From Terebella lapidaria (Eukaryota; Annelida; Polychaeta; Terebellida; Terebellidae), in contig OX424570.1 of the NCBI GenBank assembly GCA_949152475.1, positions 23,060,694-23,124,693 on the forward strand: a DNA stretch of 64,000 nt, read 5' to 3'. How positions within the stretch are numbered: position 1 is the first letter of the stretch; each line of letters starts with the position of its first letter. Below, piece after piece: positions 10,534 through 23,277 of this stretch. Under the pieces are notes generated by a model. It did not search any database. It had not been told where the DNA came from and worked only from the letters and a program-made list of their open reading frames with translations. Both the position numbers and the translations under genes were made by a program.

Positions 10534-10812
10534 TTAGGCACTGACAAAATGGTAGGTGGTGGTAGGTGGTAGGGCATTCCATGCTGCTATCCCGGTGTAG
10601 TTAAAAGTGGTTTTGCCTGAAATATTCTTGAATGCGGGTATTATGAGGGATCTTGAACTTGACCGTGTATTAAAAATGTGCTGAGGGTGAACAAAGTTAA
10701 AATCAGCCTCATGATATTTAGGGGTAGAGCCATGAATAATATGAACATGATTCAGCTGTAACTGGGTGACCCTTTTTTGAATTGGAAGCATGGCCACCTT
10801 TTTGAATTCCAT
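10534..10812 (-). pseudogene. LINE ORF2 C-terminal fragment
   Basis: The translation holds VTQLQLNHVHIIHGSTPKYH, a SYNTRSS-like HIFNTRSSSRSLIIP, and TTFNYTGIAAWNALPP. This is the conserved tail of the reverse transcriptase protein in many animal non-LTR retrotransposons. No RT catalytic motifs are present, so it is a 5'-truncated, dead copy. It is unrelated in detail to the intact LINE at 37409-41433. Confidence 0.7.
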
Positions 10813-11059
10813 GTGCCCAATATGGAACCTTCCAGGTAACTGCAGAATGAACTTAATAATTTTGTTTGATAGAAGTGGTTTGATTCCACCTCAATTTTTT
10901 ATCCTTCTGATCAAGCATATTTTGTTTTGTAACATATTTTTCTGAGACTATAGGTATATTTGTAGTTTATTTGGAACAGATAGTTTTTCCTGCCAATATC
11001 AATTTAACGTGTACACATGTACATGATGTATTAGTCTACTGTATTTAGGGTTTGGGGGT

Positions 11060-11545
11060 AAACATTTTGGTGTCAAAGCTGAATTTCTGCACAGTGACTC
11101 TGGAGACCATATAGATAACCCACAAAAAAGTCCCCATCAATCCCATGGGGGGGGGGGGGGTCACAAAAAGCCAAGATGGCCGCCATTTATACGCAAAATA
11201 GCTTCAAATTGACCTAGCGAGTTATCTACTGCACCCACGTTTTCTGATCTAATGAAATCCAATGGTGATAATGCTGAATCTATGAGACTGTTGGTTAAAA
11301 TCCAAAATGGCTGCCACAAAATTACTCTTTCAGCTATATTTCAGCTTCTAAGGCAGATTAAGGCAACATTTTGGTGTCTACCCCCATATTTTCTGATCCC
11401 AGAATACAGTGCTGATAATGTCTTGTCTCTGTAACTGTTGATTGCCTCAGAAATGAATATGGCTGCCATGAAAATCTGTGAACATTTGCAAAACCCGTTT
11501 CGACTATATATCAGCTTCTGCCCCGGATGAATGATTTTGGTGTCT
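11060..11545 (+). repeat. Dispersed tandem-like repeat (ATTTTGGTGTCT / ATGGCNGCC monomers)
   Basis: About three diverged monomers of roughly 150-170 bp. Each carries an ATTTTGGTGTC word, a TTTTCTGATC word, an (A/T)ATGGC(C/T)GCCA word and a CAGCTTCT(A/G) word. A short poly-G tract lies at 11148-11160. An inverted, related copy lies at 13610-13890. Open frames in it are incidental. Confidence 0.6.
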
Positions 11546-13609
11546 AATTTTATGTTTTCCCCAGTGAAAGATGTACCAGCACCAGTGGACCCATATTCAA
11601 CTACCAAGTTTAAAATGCCACATGATCTCTGTAAACTCATAATCCGAAGTTTAGAACCAACACAGACATTGGCTTACTACAATTTATTGATGCGACAATT
11701 TATTGATGATGATGACAATCACAGTGCCGAATTGAATTTACAGGATTGTGGAGGGACTGCATCTTAGCAGAACCATTTTCTCAAGAGAGACAACTCAGTT
11801 GTTTCATGACTGAGAGTAGCTGTACCTCTCGTGCAATTATCTGTTCGGTGGTAGTTTGGAATAAGTCCACCATTTTGATGAATATTTGCTGGTCACGATT
11901 CAATGTTTTTTTTTATTTACAGAGTCTTCGGTTTGAATGACAACCACAGCTGTTTAAATGGTGCCTGCTCAGCACAGCAAAGAGTTTTGATAATCCTTTG
12001 TCATATTCACAAACAGGGAGAGTAGATTATACAGTTGCTGTGACCGGACAGAGGTTGATACTAATTTATGAGAGGCAAAGCATGTCAAAAATCTTGATGG
12101 AGCATGCTTACATGTACTTCTACATTGTAAAGCAGATCATTGCACGACATGAACTCCTCCACAATGGATCTCAGCTCATCCACATCCACAACTCTCACCC
12201 ACAATGGTACTGTAAACAAGTGGCTCTGTTGAGATCCCTTCAACAACCCGCGTGTTCCTATTGGTTCAGTTTCGGCATGGCAAATATTTTGAGCCCATTG
12301 GTTTCAGAGGGGAACTTCGACCCGAAATTTCCTAAATGTCGGCTCGGATCGTGCTGCTGTTCCAAAGGGATTGCTCAAAATGGTCTACCATGATTGTCAA
12401 GCAACTTGCTGCTGGTAGATTGTGTGGACATGGTGAGTTTAAGCTGTACAACTGCGCCAGATGAAAATATCACAGATGCGACAGACTGACCAACTATTCT
12501 ACTTGCACATGAAATGAACCTTGAATTAACTGTTCATACTGCTATGCCCTTGGTAAATAAAGCTAATTAAATGTTTGATGGTGTTTTACACACGTGTTGA
12601 CTATTCATATTGCAAAGAACCACGGTATACAAGTAGTTATTATATGTGTGTTATATATCCGATACATCATGACATTATACTTCAGTTTATGGGTACATGT
12701 ACATGGTAGCCATATTGAATCTATAAAAGTTATACCTTGTACTTATATACTGGTCCACCAAACTCTTGTATATGTTTGTCATACATGTACACGTAGAAGC
12801 CGACATACCTCAATGGAGTATATTGTTGATATAAAAGAATAGCTAAATGTAGTTCGTTAAATTTCACCTTCAGATATATTGATGGTGGCATATCAATCTT
12901 TCCTCGATACTTTCCTCGAAATTGACCACAAAGGTAAAATGTGTACAAGGTTATATGACAATCGTGACGAATTTGGGTTTCCACTTATCAAGATCCCTGT
13001 CTTGAGCAGTAATATCGTAACTTCACCAGCCTACGGCGTCTAAACACGCGTGTTGCAGTTTTCCAGCTATGCCAGATAGCGCATACATTTAACCAGGAAC
13101 TCATAGCCGGAGCACACATTTCGACTTTCAAACTGCTCAAACATGATTGTATAATGTTTAGACTTTAAAATGTTTCATGGTAGGCATGGTTGAAGGTTAG
13201 TTAAAACCTCTCACATACATGTATATGTATTATGGTATATATTTTCCCATCCCATGATTTTGTGGATATATTTGCATCTAAATTTACAAGTGTGGATAGC
13301 AGAGCGAATGTCAAATGCGGGGCAGGAGATGCTCACTATTCCGGAGCACCTGATCTCACAATCAATTGCTTGGGTGTATGTGATGTTTTTGTGGCTATCA
13401 CTTTGTAACTCATAGTATCATCTGGATTTTACCACTTCATTGTGTTTTGATTTGATGAATTGTGTCCTTGATTTGTGTTTTGTGTTTTGATTTGATGAAT
13501 TGTTTCAAACCAGAAACTTGATTTTGAGGTTTCGATTGCACAGGAAATTTGATATTACAACGCGTCCCATCACCGATCCAACATTACCATTGGATCCATG
13601 GGTCAGTAA
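11546..13609. other. Intergenic, no recognised gene
   Basis: Several open frames of 60-131 codons occur on the plus strand, the longest at 11998-12393, but none shows a known domain, a splice context or conservation between duplicated units. A short duplicated GTGTTTTGATTTGATGAATTGT segment sits at 13443-13505. Nothing else is seen. Confidence 0.5.
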
Positions 13610-13890
13610 ACGTGGGGGTAAACACCAAAATCTTGTTTCGATCTGCTAGAGAAGCTTACATGAAACGAATTTCAATTTTGCGAATTTCACAGGTTTTGAT
13701 GACAGCCATATTGAATTCTGAGGCCACTATTAGTGACAGAGACTCAGCAATATCTTTAGAATATCCTCAGATCAGAACACATGGGAGTCGATACCAAAAC
13801 GTATGCCAGGTCATTAGCTGAAATATTGCAAGAAAAAGTGATTTCGCAAATTTCACCGGTATTGATGGCATCCATTTTAAATTCCGAGGG
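13610..13890 (-). repeat. Inverted copy of the 11060-11545 repeat
   Basis: The reverse complement reads through the same landmarks in the same order as 11365-11545: TTTTGGT, TTCTGATC, AATATGGCTG, CTGTGAA, GCAAA, AGCTTCT and ATTTTGGTGT. About one and a half monomers are present. Confidence 0.55.
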
Positions 13891-13899
13891 TTTTTTTTT

Positions 13900-15120
13900 A
13901 CCTAATTTTGGTACACTATATATGTCTTCAGAATCATGTATACACTGGTTTGTTTAGTAAAACCTTTGGGAGGAAAAACACAGTCTGGTTGCATATGATA
14001 TTATTCATTTTCGTTGTATTCACATGTATTTTTTATATTAGACAACACGCATTTGGAAAACGTTCACGTTTTACCACATAAACATGAAGATGGAAACAAT
14101 ACCCAAGTATATAGTATCCGAGCAAACAAAACCGAGTATATATCACATGCCAATGTCTGTCCAAACAATACACTAAATGTGTAGGCTTATTTACAAACAT
14201 ACAAATTCATGTTCGCACGTATACTTCATCATATTATTAAATCAACGTACGGACTTTATAATATGTATACATGGATGGTAATATATAAGAGTCAAATACT
14301 ATACGTGTAGGTAGTTTCGTCGTCTATTGCATTCCACCAATTTACTTTTCTTTGCAGAACTAGTGCTGGTCATCTTTTTTGTGACGATTGCATTGCGATT
14401 GGCTGCAGTATGTTTTCCCCCTGCCTGAGGAATACATGTAGAGTTCGAGAAACATCAGTAGCAAAACCTCAGGAAAAAAAGTGTCACCAGTAACAATATA
14501 AATTTACATATATAATCACCTCATCATACTTTTCAATTTACTCTTCTTCCGCGATAGTTGCAAAGTAAGATTTCCTTCCGCGATAGTTGCAAAGTAAGAT
14601 TTCCACATGGGATAAATATGTACTTATCACCTATGAATATTCAAGCACTTTCCTCTGTATAAATTTGTGAATAAAACTAAATTTCCTATCAAATATCTTC
14701 ATCTTTCATATCAGCCAAGAAGAAGCTGATTATGTGACAGGATATTCACGTTTCTGTCGTAGTAGATTTGATGATTTATAATTATTTGCGATTTTTTTTA
14801 TCATTGTCAAGTTTTCCTCAAGGGTGACCTTTTATCAAGCATTATATATATCTGAGATTTTTTGTTGCATCCATTAATGTTGTGACTCAAAACATGAAGG
14901 TATCACGGTGCACTCTGTAAACAGAACATTAAAGATCAGATCATATATAACTAGTAAATATATTGATTTAATAAACTGTTTAACAATTTTTTTTTTTTTG
15001 GGGGGGGGGGGGGGGTGGATAATTTGTTGTATTCTTGTCATGAGTATTTTGTCGGTAAATTCCTGTGAACATGTACTAACGTTGCTATATATTTTGTACA
15101 AACTGGGTTGTTTAACACAG
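13900..15120 (-). repeat. Duplicated 3'-flank block A of the trefoil gene cluster
   Basis: This stretch is homologous to blocks at about 15100-16440 and 18930-20580. Shared landmarks are GATTGCAT(A/T)GCGAT (14386), the AGCACTTTCCTCTGTATAAAT region, and GGTGCACTCTGTAAACAGAACA (14907). Blocks B and C lie immediately 3' of a trefoil exon; block A ends in a T-run/G-run (14988-15016) and has lost the trefoil exon. A 29-bp unit is tandemly doubled at 14546-14603 (CCGCGATAGTTGCAAAGTAA). No coding sequence is seen. Confidence 0.6.
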
Positions 15121-16440
15121 TCTTTTAGAAAAAGAGATAAACTAGTCTGGTTTGTTGTGATGATATTATTTTACATGAATTCCTTATGCTGGACAAGCAC
15201 GCCTTATGAAGTGTTCACATCTTAATACATATATACAAATCATATATCGATGTCTGTCTGAACACCAAACAAATGTTATATACATATACGATTTTATGTA
15301 TACGTACATGATTGATCTATGGTACAAATCCACCGATGGAATTTATTCATATGTATACATCAATGATAATACTGTAATTACATTTATTGACGTGCACCTA
15401 CTTTCTATTTAAAACAAGTTGTGAATTGAAAACTATGATATATATTATGATTTTGTTTTAGTTTTAGCAGGACGGTTAGACATTTACACTAATTGCAATG
15501 GTCTGATAAACTTGCTGAAACCAACACATAGTCATACTTGTAAACACGTACAATAATTATCATGATTATCTTTGCAGGAACAGTTTCATTGACTGCGGGC
15601 CTCTCGCGGAATTCGCGAAAATAAAGCTCTCGCGAAAGTAAGTGTACTCACAGCATATGTCAAAATAGAAAAAAATTAATATAACTTATCTGGACATATA
15701 TGATTGAATGTATATATTTTTGGCTTTTCATCAAATGCTGGGTGGGAATTAAATGATTAGTAACATCCATTTTTTTTTCTCCTTATATATACTGAAGATT
15801 GCATAGCGATCTACCCGCAGGGTATTCTTGTCCCTGACAGATGAAAAGAGTTTGAGAAAATTATCAGCAACAGAAACTCTGGAAAATTGTCACTAGTAAC
15901 ACTGCACATTTTCATTTATTTACATTATTACTCGATTTCCCCTTTTCCGATATCGGCAAAGAACGATCACATATTGTATGTGAAATGAGTATACTCTCCT
16001 CTGTGTAAAATTAGAGACAAGCCAAACAAGACCAATAAACTTTCTTGTCGAATATCTCGTTCAAAGCAATCGAGAAACAGAACATGAGTTGATTTAAAGA
16101 TTTATCATTATTTGCGAGTTCATCATAAATCTTAAATGTTCCTCAAAAGTTGACCTTCCATAGAGCATCATACAGTATACGTTCAAGGTTCTTGTTTGCA
16201 TCCATCAATGTTGAGACTCAAAACATGAAGGTATCAAGGTGCACTCTGTAAACAGAACATTAAAGATCAAATCATAAATACATAGCTTCACATCCTTGTA
16301 CATCATTATTATAAAAAGTTGATTGAATGTACATTGTGCAATTGATCCAATAAACTGTTGGATTTTTCCTCTTTTTTTTTCTTTGGGGGGGGGGGGGGTA
16401 TGTACTTTTGTCATGAGTTGTATAACTTATCACTAATTAT
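15121..16440 (-). repeat. Duplicated 3'-flank block B (unit 2)
   Basis: This is a copy of the same flank as block A and block C, with GATTGCATAGCGATC at 15797 and GGTGCACTCTGTAAACAGAACA at 16238. A T-run followed by a G-run (16372-16398) sits about 70 bp 3' of the unit 2 trefoil exon, at the position equivalent to the run in block A. No coding sequence is recognised. Confidence 0.6.
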
Positions 16441-16465
16441 AGAGATATCGCTGATGAAAACTAAC

Positions 16466-16593
16466 CATGTGGAAACACCATTTGGTTCCTGGCTGACTGT
16501 TGTTATAGCAACAACCTCTGTCCCTGCACAACTGTCCGCCCGGTCCGGCCGTCCCACGGGCAACTCTGTCTCCAGGGGCAACGTCACACATAT
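16466..16593 (-). pseudogene. Trefoil domain exon, gene unit 2 (Cys lost)
   Basis: A 128-bp exon with the same acceptor and donor positions as the copies in units 1 and 3. It encodes DMCDVAPGDRVARG, LCRDRGCCYNNS and KWCFHM. The second trefoil Cys is replaced by Arg (CGT instead of TGT), so one of the three disulfides cannot form. Together with the frameshifted first exon of the same unit (17422-17690) this marks unit 2 as a non-functional copy. Confidence 0.8.
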
Positions 16594-16958
16594 CTGGCCA
16601 GTGTCACAAATAAATTATAGAAAAGTTATAGCAAACGTGAAGAGTTATTTGTGTATTATACACCAAGAATTGCAGATAATGTTAAAGATGTAATTTTATC
16701 ATGCTGTATTGATTCATCAGTGATAAGAAGAGGGACAGGAGTTATTTCTGTTACTTCCCATCATGACTTCACTGGTTTCTACAAATGAACAACACCTTTC
16801 ACCATTTGAGAATGACAAAATCGTTGATCGAATTTTCAGCATAAGTTTCAGGTCTACGTTCTCCATTCTCATTAAACCAAAACGATCCTGATACATGTAA
16901 TTGATTTGATATCAAACCATTCAGAAAAGCTTCTAAAATGTCAAAGTATTATATTAAC

Positions 16959-17069
16959 CTGTTTCGCAGTGCTGTCCACTGAACCCCAGCACACACAAAC
17001 AGCTGTATGATGTATCCTGGTTGATGCAAGTCGCACCGTTCTCACACGGGGAGGTGGCACAGTAGTCCA
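16959..17069 (-). pseudogene. EGF-like domain exon, gene unit 2
   Basis: A 111-bp phase 1-1 exon (acceptor TGACAG|TGGAC, donor ACAG|GTTAAT) with all six EGF cysteines: DYCATSPCENGATCINQ, then YSCLCVLGF and QHCETG. The exon itself is intact, but it belongs to a unit with a broken first exon and a damaged trefoil exon, so it is annotated as part of a pseudogene. Confidence 0.8.
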
Positions 17070-17421
17070 CTGTCATGGTGAAAAAAGAGTGAATGTTATT
17101 CACTTATGAGTGCTATTGAATGATGTGGACAATAGGAAGAGCATATACAAATTGGTCACAAAACATGTGATATTAATTTTGATGTTATTATTTTCGTAGT
17201 CGTGTATATGAAAATTGAATACATATTGCATCAGATGGTGAGTCAATAATGCTGCCATCAAGATATTTCGAAGTTTACCTGTAAATTTAAGTTGTTTAAA
17301 TGTGTGACCCATGGATATTTATATGTCATTTTTACAAAAGAAACCCTTGCAGTTTTTGAAGCCCTTATTAGAGAAAATATGTTCTCAGGAGGATGTTCCA
17401 ACTGTTGTTTTCATAACTAAC

Positions 17422-17690
17422 CTGGTTTTCTCAGAAGGACTTGTTTTCCAACTGACGGCTGCATGTCCCATTCAAAATGTCCAGAAATTATCTCGCAAAT
17501 GTGTTGACCATGAACACATTCAAACATAGCTGCTTTGCGGAGTTCCTCTGGACATGTGACTAGATTTAACCACTGCAGAAGATATTCGCTGACCTTTGAT
17601 AAGCTGATAAGTTCCTTGGAAACTAATGGCTAATACTCCAACATTTGATGACATCATAGCAATGAAGACTACAATACTGAGGGATGCCAT
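17422..17690 (-). pseudogene. Signal peptide/PAN exon, gene unit 2, deleted and frameshifted
   Basis: The start (ATG at 17690, hydrophobic SLSIVVFIAMM) and end (QPSVGKQVLLRKPG, then CCAG|GTTAG) match units 1 and 3. In the middle, about 38 bp are missing relative to unit 3. The loss removes the C-x3-C-x5-C cluster of the PAN domain and shifts the frame into a TGA a few codons later. This is direct evidence that unit 2 is dead. Confidence 0.85.
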
Positions 17691-17699
17691 TCTTATCCC

Positions 17700-18929
17700 T
17701 GCTCTCTGTCAGACGCTATGAGGGAAGCTTGACAAAACTGAATGATGATTTGCTGGTAAATACTGAAGTAGTATTGGTTATTGCCTGGAGTTCTCTTTTG
17801 CACAATGAAGGGATGATCCCAGACGTCACTCCAAGACAATACCTTCATCTTGGACAACGAGAGTAATTTGCAAGCTATACTCATAATGCATGTCAATAAT
17901 GGGGTACCTGCTGATGCCATGTGCTTTTGGGGCTCTAAAACAGTCTATTATGCCCAAGAAGTACAAAAAACGTCATGTCCATTGTTTGTATTATGCACAA
18001 ACATGACAAAAATTTAATGTAACATTCTTACGTTTTTGTATGTATATGGCACAGTAGACTGTTTCTATGGTTTGTCTATACCCGAATTACATGGTGGCGA
18101 TCCTTGTGGCAAACAGGAACTCTATTAACTATAAAGTGGCATTAATTATTGTCGCTTGTTACATAATTACTCCGTGACAGTAAAAAGTGATATGATTCAA
18201 AATAATGTGTGATTTTTTTTTGTACGCAATGTCTCCATCTATAATAATGACTGTATTGACTGTGATGAGCTGAATATGATGAATTTTGAAAGTTACTGTT
18301 CAAATGTCATTCGATCAACGTTCACACTCCACTGTGAATACTGCATATATACATATACTAAGTATGTCTGATGGATCACATTATAATGTATCACATGGAG
18401 TGAATTGTGTTCTTTTCCACAAAATAACGAGTACATTAACAAGTACAATAAACCATGAAACTATACACATTAACGAGTACAATAAACTATGACTTTTACC
18501 TTTTGATTAGCACTTTATAAGCTTGCTGAGTGCCTGGCTTGTAGAAGAGCGTTTAAAAAGTCGAAGATGTTTGACAAATCAGCCTAATATCTTGACTCAT
18601 TTGGATAATATAATATTTTACATCCAGTAATAACTTAATTTTTGTTGCAACATGATGACCTTATTCAATCTTCGTTGCATAATGCGATTCAACCTAGGCT
18701 GTTTACAATATGAAAAGCAGATAGAATTAGTCATATGAACATGGAAGGCCTTATAAATCATATTGGATTTTATTTCAAATTGCATATGGTAAAAAATGAA
18801 ACGTTAATGAAAATGACATGTGGTTTACTGGGATATGCAAGTCGACAACATAGTAATATCACTTACAAGTGTTCATGATGTTTAGGTTGTTCACCAGCAG
18901 CTGAAAGTTCCTGCTATAACGTGCCTACA
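17700..18929 (-). other. Upstream region of unit 2
   Basis: No gene is seen. It aligns in patches with the upstream region of unit 1 (for example TGAAGTAGTATT at 17763 and GTTGTTCACCAGCAGCTG near 18889), showing that the duplication included promoter-side DNA. Open frames here are not conserved between copies. Confidence 0.5.
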
Positions 18930-20600
18930 GATCTTTAGAATGATGTACACATTGAGTTGTTTAGTGAATTGTTTTTCGCAAATAGGTAAAATACTATTCG
19001 AATATGATGCTATTTTTCGTATTTTCATGCATTTCTTATGCTGGGGAATCATGCCTTGGCAATTTGTTCACATCTGAATCCATATACAAATCATGTATGT
19101 CTGTCCGAACACTACATCAAACGTATTTATAAATATACAATTGTATGTATAATTAACTTATGATACGAATCAACCAATGGAATTTATGTATACGTCAAAG
19201 ATAATATATCTAAAAGTCAAATGATCTAACTTCTTTGGACATATTTGCTATTTTATATTTTCACAGTGCTCTGTGAAAATTAAATGATTAGGAACACCCA
19301 TTCTATTTCCTCATATATACTTCAGATTGCATAGCGATCCACCTGCATAATCTATTCAGCATTCAGAAATTTGGCGTATATGTACAAAGGTTGTTCAGTT
19401 TGAAGTTTATATACAATACATTGTTCTATCTGTCCGATATTTTGTGCTGTCAATTTATCCGTGACATGATAACATTCTGAGGCTCGGGTTAACGTTCTGT
19501 TGATGCCCGAAAAAAATTCATGGATTCCTCCTTTCGCCATATGGAAGAAACATTTATGAGGATGAAATCCTTGAGCTTTCAGGTTCATTGGTCGGTACAT
19601 TGTATAGTCCGAACGAGACTGAACAGCACTCACAGATATTAAATTCTGACTAAAAGTCGATCCATAGAACGTTAACCACGGGAGCAGAACGTCACTTCAA
19701 CAACAAAACAATTATCATATGCGTATTACACCTATTCATGCCCTGTTTTCACATACTGTCCAATATGTGGATTCAATGTTACATATGACATTTCGCAATA
19801 TTGTTTTATGACTAAAATTAGGTACAGAAATACATTGAATAGTGAACGATGTTCATAGAAATGAGCAAGGTGTCAACATTACATGACATTTTTCTCAATG
19901 ATGGGCTATACAATTTAGACTCAGAGCAATACATACAATTCTAGGGTATTCAGGACATGGAATCCACATGTAGTCGATGCAACGATATGATGAGGAAAAA
20001 TATATTTTGTTCCTGTATATCTCCATATATAGTGCAATAGTACATTAACATAAACATGACCTGACTCCAACACAACGGAATTGGGTCAGATAACGTTCGG
20101 CGGCTAGCTGAAGGGTGTGTATGTGGAATATGTATGTACATATCACCTATAATTATTCGAGCACTCTTCTCCGTATATATTTGGGATTAAAAACAAACAG
20201 GACTAACTAAGTTTCTTGTCGAATGTCTCTATTTTCAAAAGCAGCCAAAAGAAGAGGCTGATTTTGTGAATGGATATTCACGTGTCTGTCAGAGTAGATT
20301 TGAAGGTTTATCATTATTTATGAGTTTATCATCAACTTCGAGTGTTCCTCAAAGGTGACCTTCTATCAAGCATCATATATGCCTAAAGTTTTGTGGTGCA
20401 TCCATCCATGTAGTGACTCAAAACATGAAGGTATCACGGTGCACTCTGTAAACAGAACACTCAAGCTGAGATTATACATAGATAGTTCCGCATCCTTGTC
20501 TATCCTGATTATAAGAAAATGGTATAATCGATTGAAAAAACATTAGTACCTTTTTGGTAATTTGATTATTGTCATGAGTATATCTCTGTTATGTAACTTA
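18930..20600 (-). repeat. Duplicated 3'-flank block C (unit 3), with an extra insert
   Basis: Homologous to blocks A and B, with GATTGCATAGCGATC at 19326 and GGTGCACTCTGTAAACAGAACA at 20439. Relative to A and B it holds about 750 extra bases (roughly 19345-20095). The insert includes an open minus-strand stretch at 19352-19627 with three cysteines and no recognised domain; it could be a later exon of unit 3 or part of an inserted repeat. I cannot decide between these. Confidence 0.5.
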
Positions 20601-20636
20601 TCCATAACTATAGAGATAGTGCTGATGAAAACTAAC

Positions 20637-20764
20637 CATGTGGAAACACCATTTGGTTCCTGGTTGACTGTTGTTATAGCAACAACCTCTGTCCCTGCAC
20701 AACTGTCCGCCCGGTCCGGCCGTCCCACAGGCGACTCTGTCTCCAGGGGCAACGTCACACACAT
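20637..20764 (-). CDS. Trefoil (P-type) domain exon, gene unit 3
   Basis: A 128-bp exon, acceptor GACCAG|ATGTG, donor ATG|GTTAGT. It encodes CDVAPGDRVACG, then LCRDRGCCYNNS and KWCFHM, with all six trefoil cysteines. It follows a phase-1 junction from the EGF exon at 22810-22920 across a 2-kb intron. It is nearly identical to unit 2 outside the mutated Cys. The domain is typical of secreted, mucus-associated or glycan-binding proteins. Since the exon ends in phase 0 without a stop, at least one more exon must exist downstream (lower coordinates); I could not place it with confidence. Confidence 0.85.
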
Positions 20765-22809
20765 CTGGTCAGTGTCACAAGTAAATTATGGAAAAATTTT
20801 AGGAATAGTGAAGGCTCTATCACGGCTCAATCACATATGGACAAACCTATTTTGAAAAATTAATATTTTCATCATAATTTATTACAGACAGAAGCCAGTG
20901 TGGGAGCATATCTACTACAGGTTTCAGGGACCAAAGAACGAAAATTTATCACGTTGCCAATTTGGCAGTCAAATATGGATACATCTATCCGGTCATGGAA
21001 ACATAGTGAATATGATACCACAGTGTTTATTTCAGTTATATTTTTCATATTAACATGGACGTTAATTTCATCTGATCAACTTGTTGTTTTGATGCTACAG
21101 GTACAGTTGTTTAAATATGGAATGATCAAAAGCATGGTATTAAAACTGTAGCAAACTAAATATTTGAAAAAAGGGTTTGTGCTCTCTCGTTTTCTGCTTC
21201 TATGATATGGCAATATATTTTACTTACAGAATTCCATTGACACACTGCCTGTACTTCATGTCAACAAGTGCACATTGTTAAATCCATGTGAATAGATTGG
21301 CCACACTGTAGTGTCTGAATGTGTTCTTCCTGAAGCATACTTGATTATTTAACCTGTGGTTTGCATTATGTTATGATTTATTTATATGGAGCGAAAAGGT
21401 TGGCCAGTGGGTTCATTGACTTTATTTATCGAGAGGAATAATAGAATCTAATATCGTCACAATGACAGAGAAAAATATACAGGCTAAGACGAACACAGCA
21501 ATTGCATAATTGATGACATACTCAATGATCATCGCACGTGGTACATCGCTAGTGAGCTATGCATGGACAAACAACTACCCTACGTCAATCTTTGAAGCTA
21601 GTTTTCTATAAAGGGTTTAGCTAAAGGGTATTGACCAGCTTCCGTTGTGTAAATACAGGGCATACTTTATAATGCAGCACAATGCTCAAAAGGAGCTGTG
21701 CAGATAAACAGAGTGATACGTATCTACCCCACGGACTGCAGTTACTGTCAACCATGTTATACTTGTATGCTGTCTCGATTTCTCAGTGAAGAAAAGAACA
21801 GAACGATGGGAGGTTGATCCAACACCAATTGGCAGAGAGCTATAAGCGTTTTTCTCTTAACAATACTAACTCCTAAATGGTATAATCATCTATGTATGTT
21901 GATATATTTCCAGTAAAGAGTTTGGCTGAATATTAATTGAAGCTTGCTTCCATTGCAGTTTTTTGTCATATTTGTTTTTCATCTATCAGAATGTTGTTGG
22001 GATTATACGTCGAAAAGTTGGCATGCACAATTAATATTGAGGACGATGATTATAATGTATGAAGTTCGCTAACTTGTTTAACAAAATGCAAATTCAGGAT
22101 CATTAGTAATTCAGTGAAACAATTCCATAACTGAAAGTGTTTTGTCATTGGGATACTACTTTCGTGCATTTGTATAAGTACAAAAATTCTACTCCTGTTT
22201 GTTGATAATATACTAACATTTGACAGTGAATTACTGAAGAACTTGTGTGAAACATCGTCAACTTAACACTCGAATGCATCAGCCATCATTCTTGTTGCCT
22301 CGAGTATGAATCTTGCTGACAAGAGTCACCAACGGTACCATCGTAAGACTTCGAATATGCATGTGATAGAACTTGTATGTTTTGATTGTTTGATATTATA
22401 AATTTATCCCTTAAATATTTGAAAACTTTCACACCTTACATTTTTAAATATTTCTTATGGAAGATCATATATATCCTGTGATAATTGATATGAACTATTA
22501 GGCACTTACCATACATACATGTAAACGGATCAACATACACATTACCATTGTTGGATACACATTTTTGTTGGATACATATTATGAAAGTAGTTCATCAAAG
22601 TTTAAATTTATACACGTAGTTTAGAAGATACTGTTTACTTATATTCACCGGTTTCTACAAAAAAACAACACATCACCATTTCGGAATGATATTTTTTACC
22701 GAAAATATTATTCTCCATCCCAAATTAATAATGAAACATGATCCTGAAACAACTAGTTGATTACCAAGATATAAATTGTTTAAGTATTCACAATCAGTTA
22801 GTAACTGAC
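20765..22809 (-). other. Intron of unit 3 between EGF and trefoil exons
   Basis: About 2 kb of AT-rich sequence without a recognised gene. In units 1 and 2 the equivalent introns are about 0.8 kb and 0.4 kb, so this one has expanded. No TIRs or RT fragments were recognised in it. Confidence 0.5.
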
Positions 22810-22920
22810 CTGTTTCGCAGTGCTGTCCACTGAACCCCGACACACACAGACAGCTGTACGACAAGTATTGGTTTATGCAGGTGGCACCGTTCTCACATGG
22901 GGAGGTGGCACAATAGTCAA
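22810..22920 (-). CDS. EGF-like domain exon, gene unit 3
   Basis: A 111-bp phase 1-1 exon: acceptor TGTGACAG|TTGAC, donor ACAG|GTCAGT. It encodes DYCATSPCENGATCINQ, YSCLCVSGF and QHCETG with six cysteines in EGF spacing. No calcium-binding D-x-(D/N)-E signature precedes the first Cys, so it looks like a non-calcium EGF. It joins in frame to the PAN exon at 23278-23587. Confidence 0.88.
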
Positions 22921-23277
22921 CTGTCACAGTGAAAAAAAATATATTTTATTAATTTCATTCGAGGATATCGACAGTATTTTTATGAATATTGACAGTATCG
23001 ACAGTGAATTGCTTCAACATGGGATATTAGTTTTGATGATGTTTATTTTCGTAGGCGTGTTTATATGAAATAATATTCATATTGTGCTAACTAGGGAGAA
23101 ATGATACATATTTTTCCATCAAGCTATTTCAAACGTTTCTGGTTTAAGTTGGGTAAATTTTTATGATACACATACTTTTATTTTTCACAGAAAGAAACTC
23201 TTGAGGTTTTCAGAACATCTTTTTTACACCAAACATGATATCTAACAAGTGTTTCAATTTTCATTTTCACCACCAAC

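Noticed and set aside
11998-12393. 131-codon plus-strand open frame
   Set aside because: No domain, no conservation in duplicated units, and composition typical of chance frames in this region.
19352-19633. 93-codon minus-strand frame as a confirmed last exon of unit 3
   Set aside because: It starts without ATG and might be an exon, but no clear acceptor in the required phase 0 was found and blocks A and B lack it. Left as a possibility within block C.
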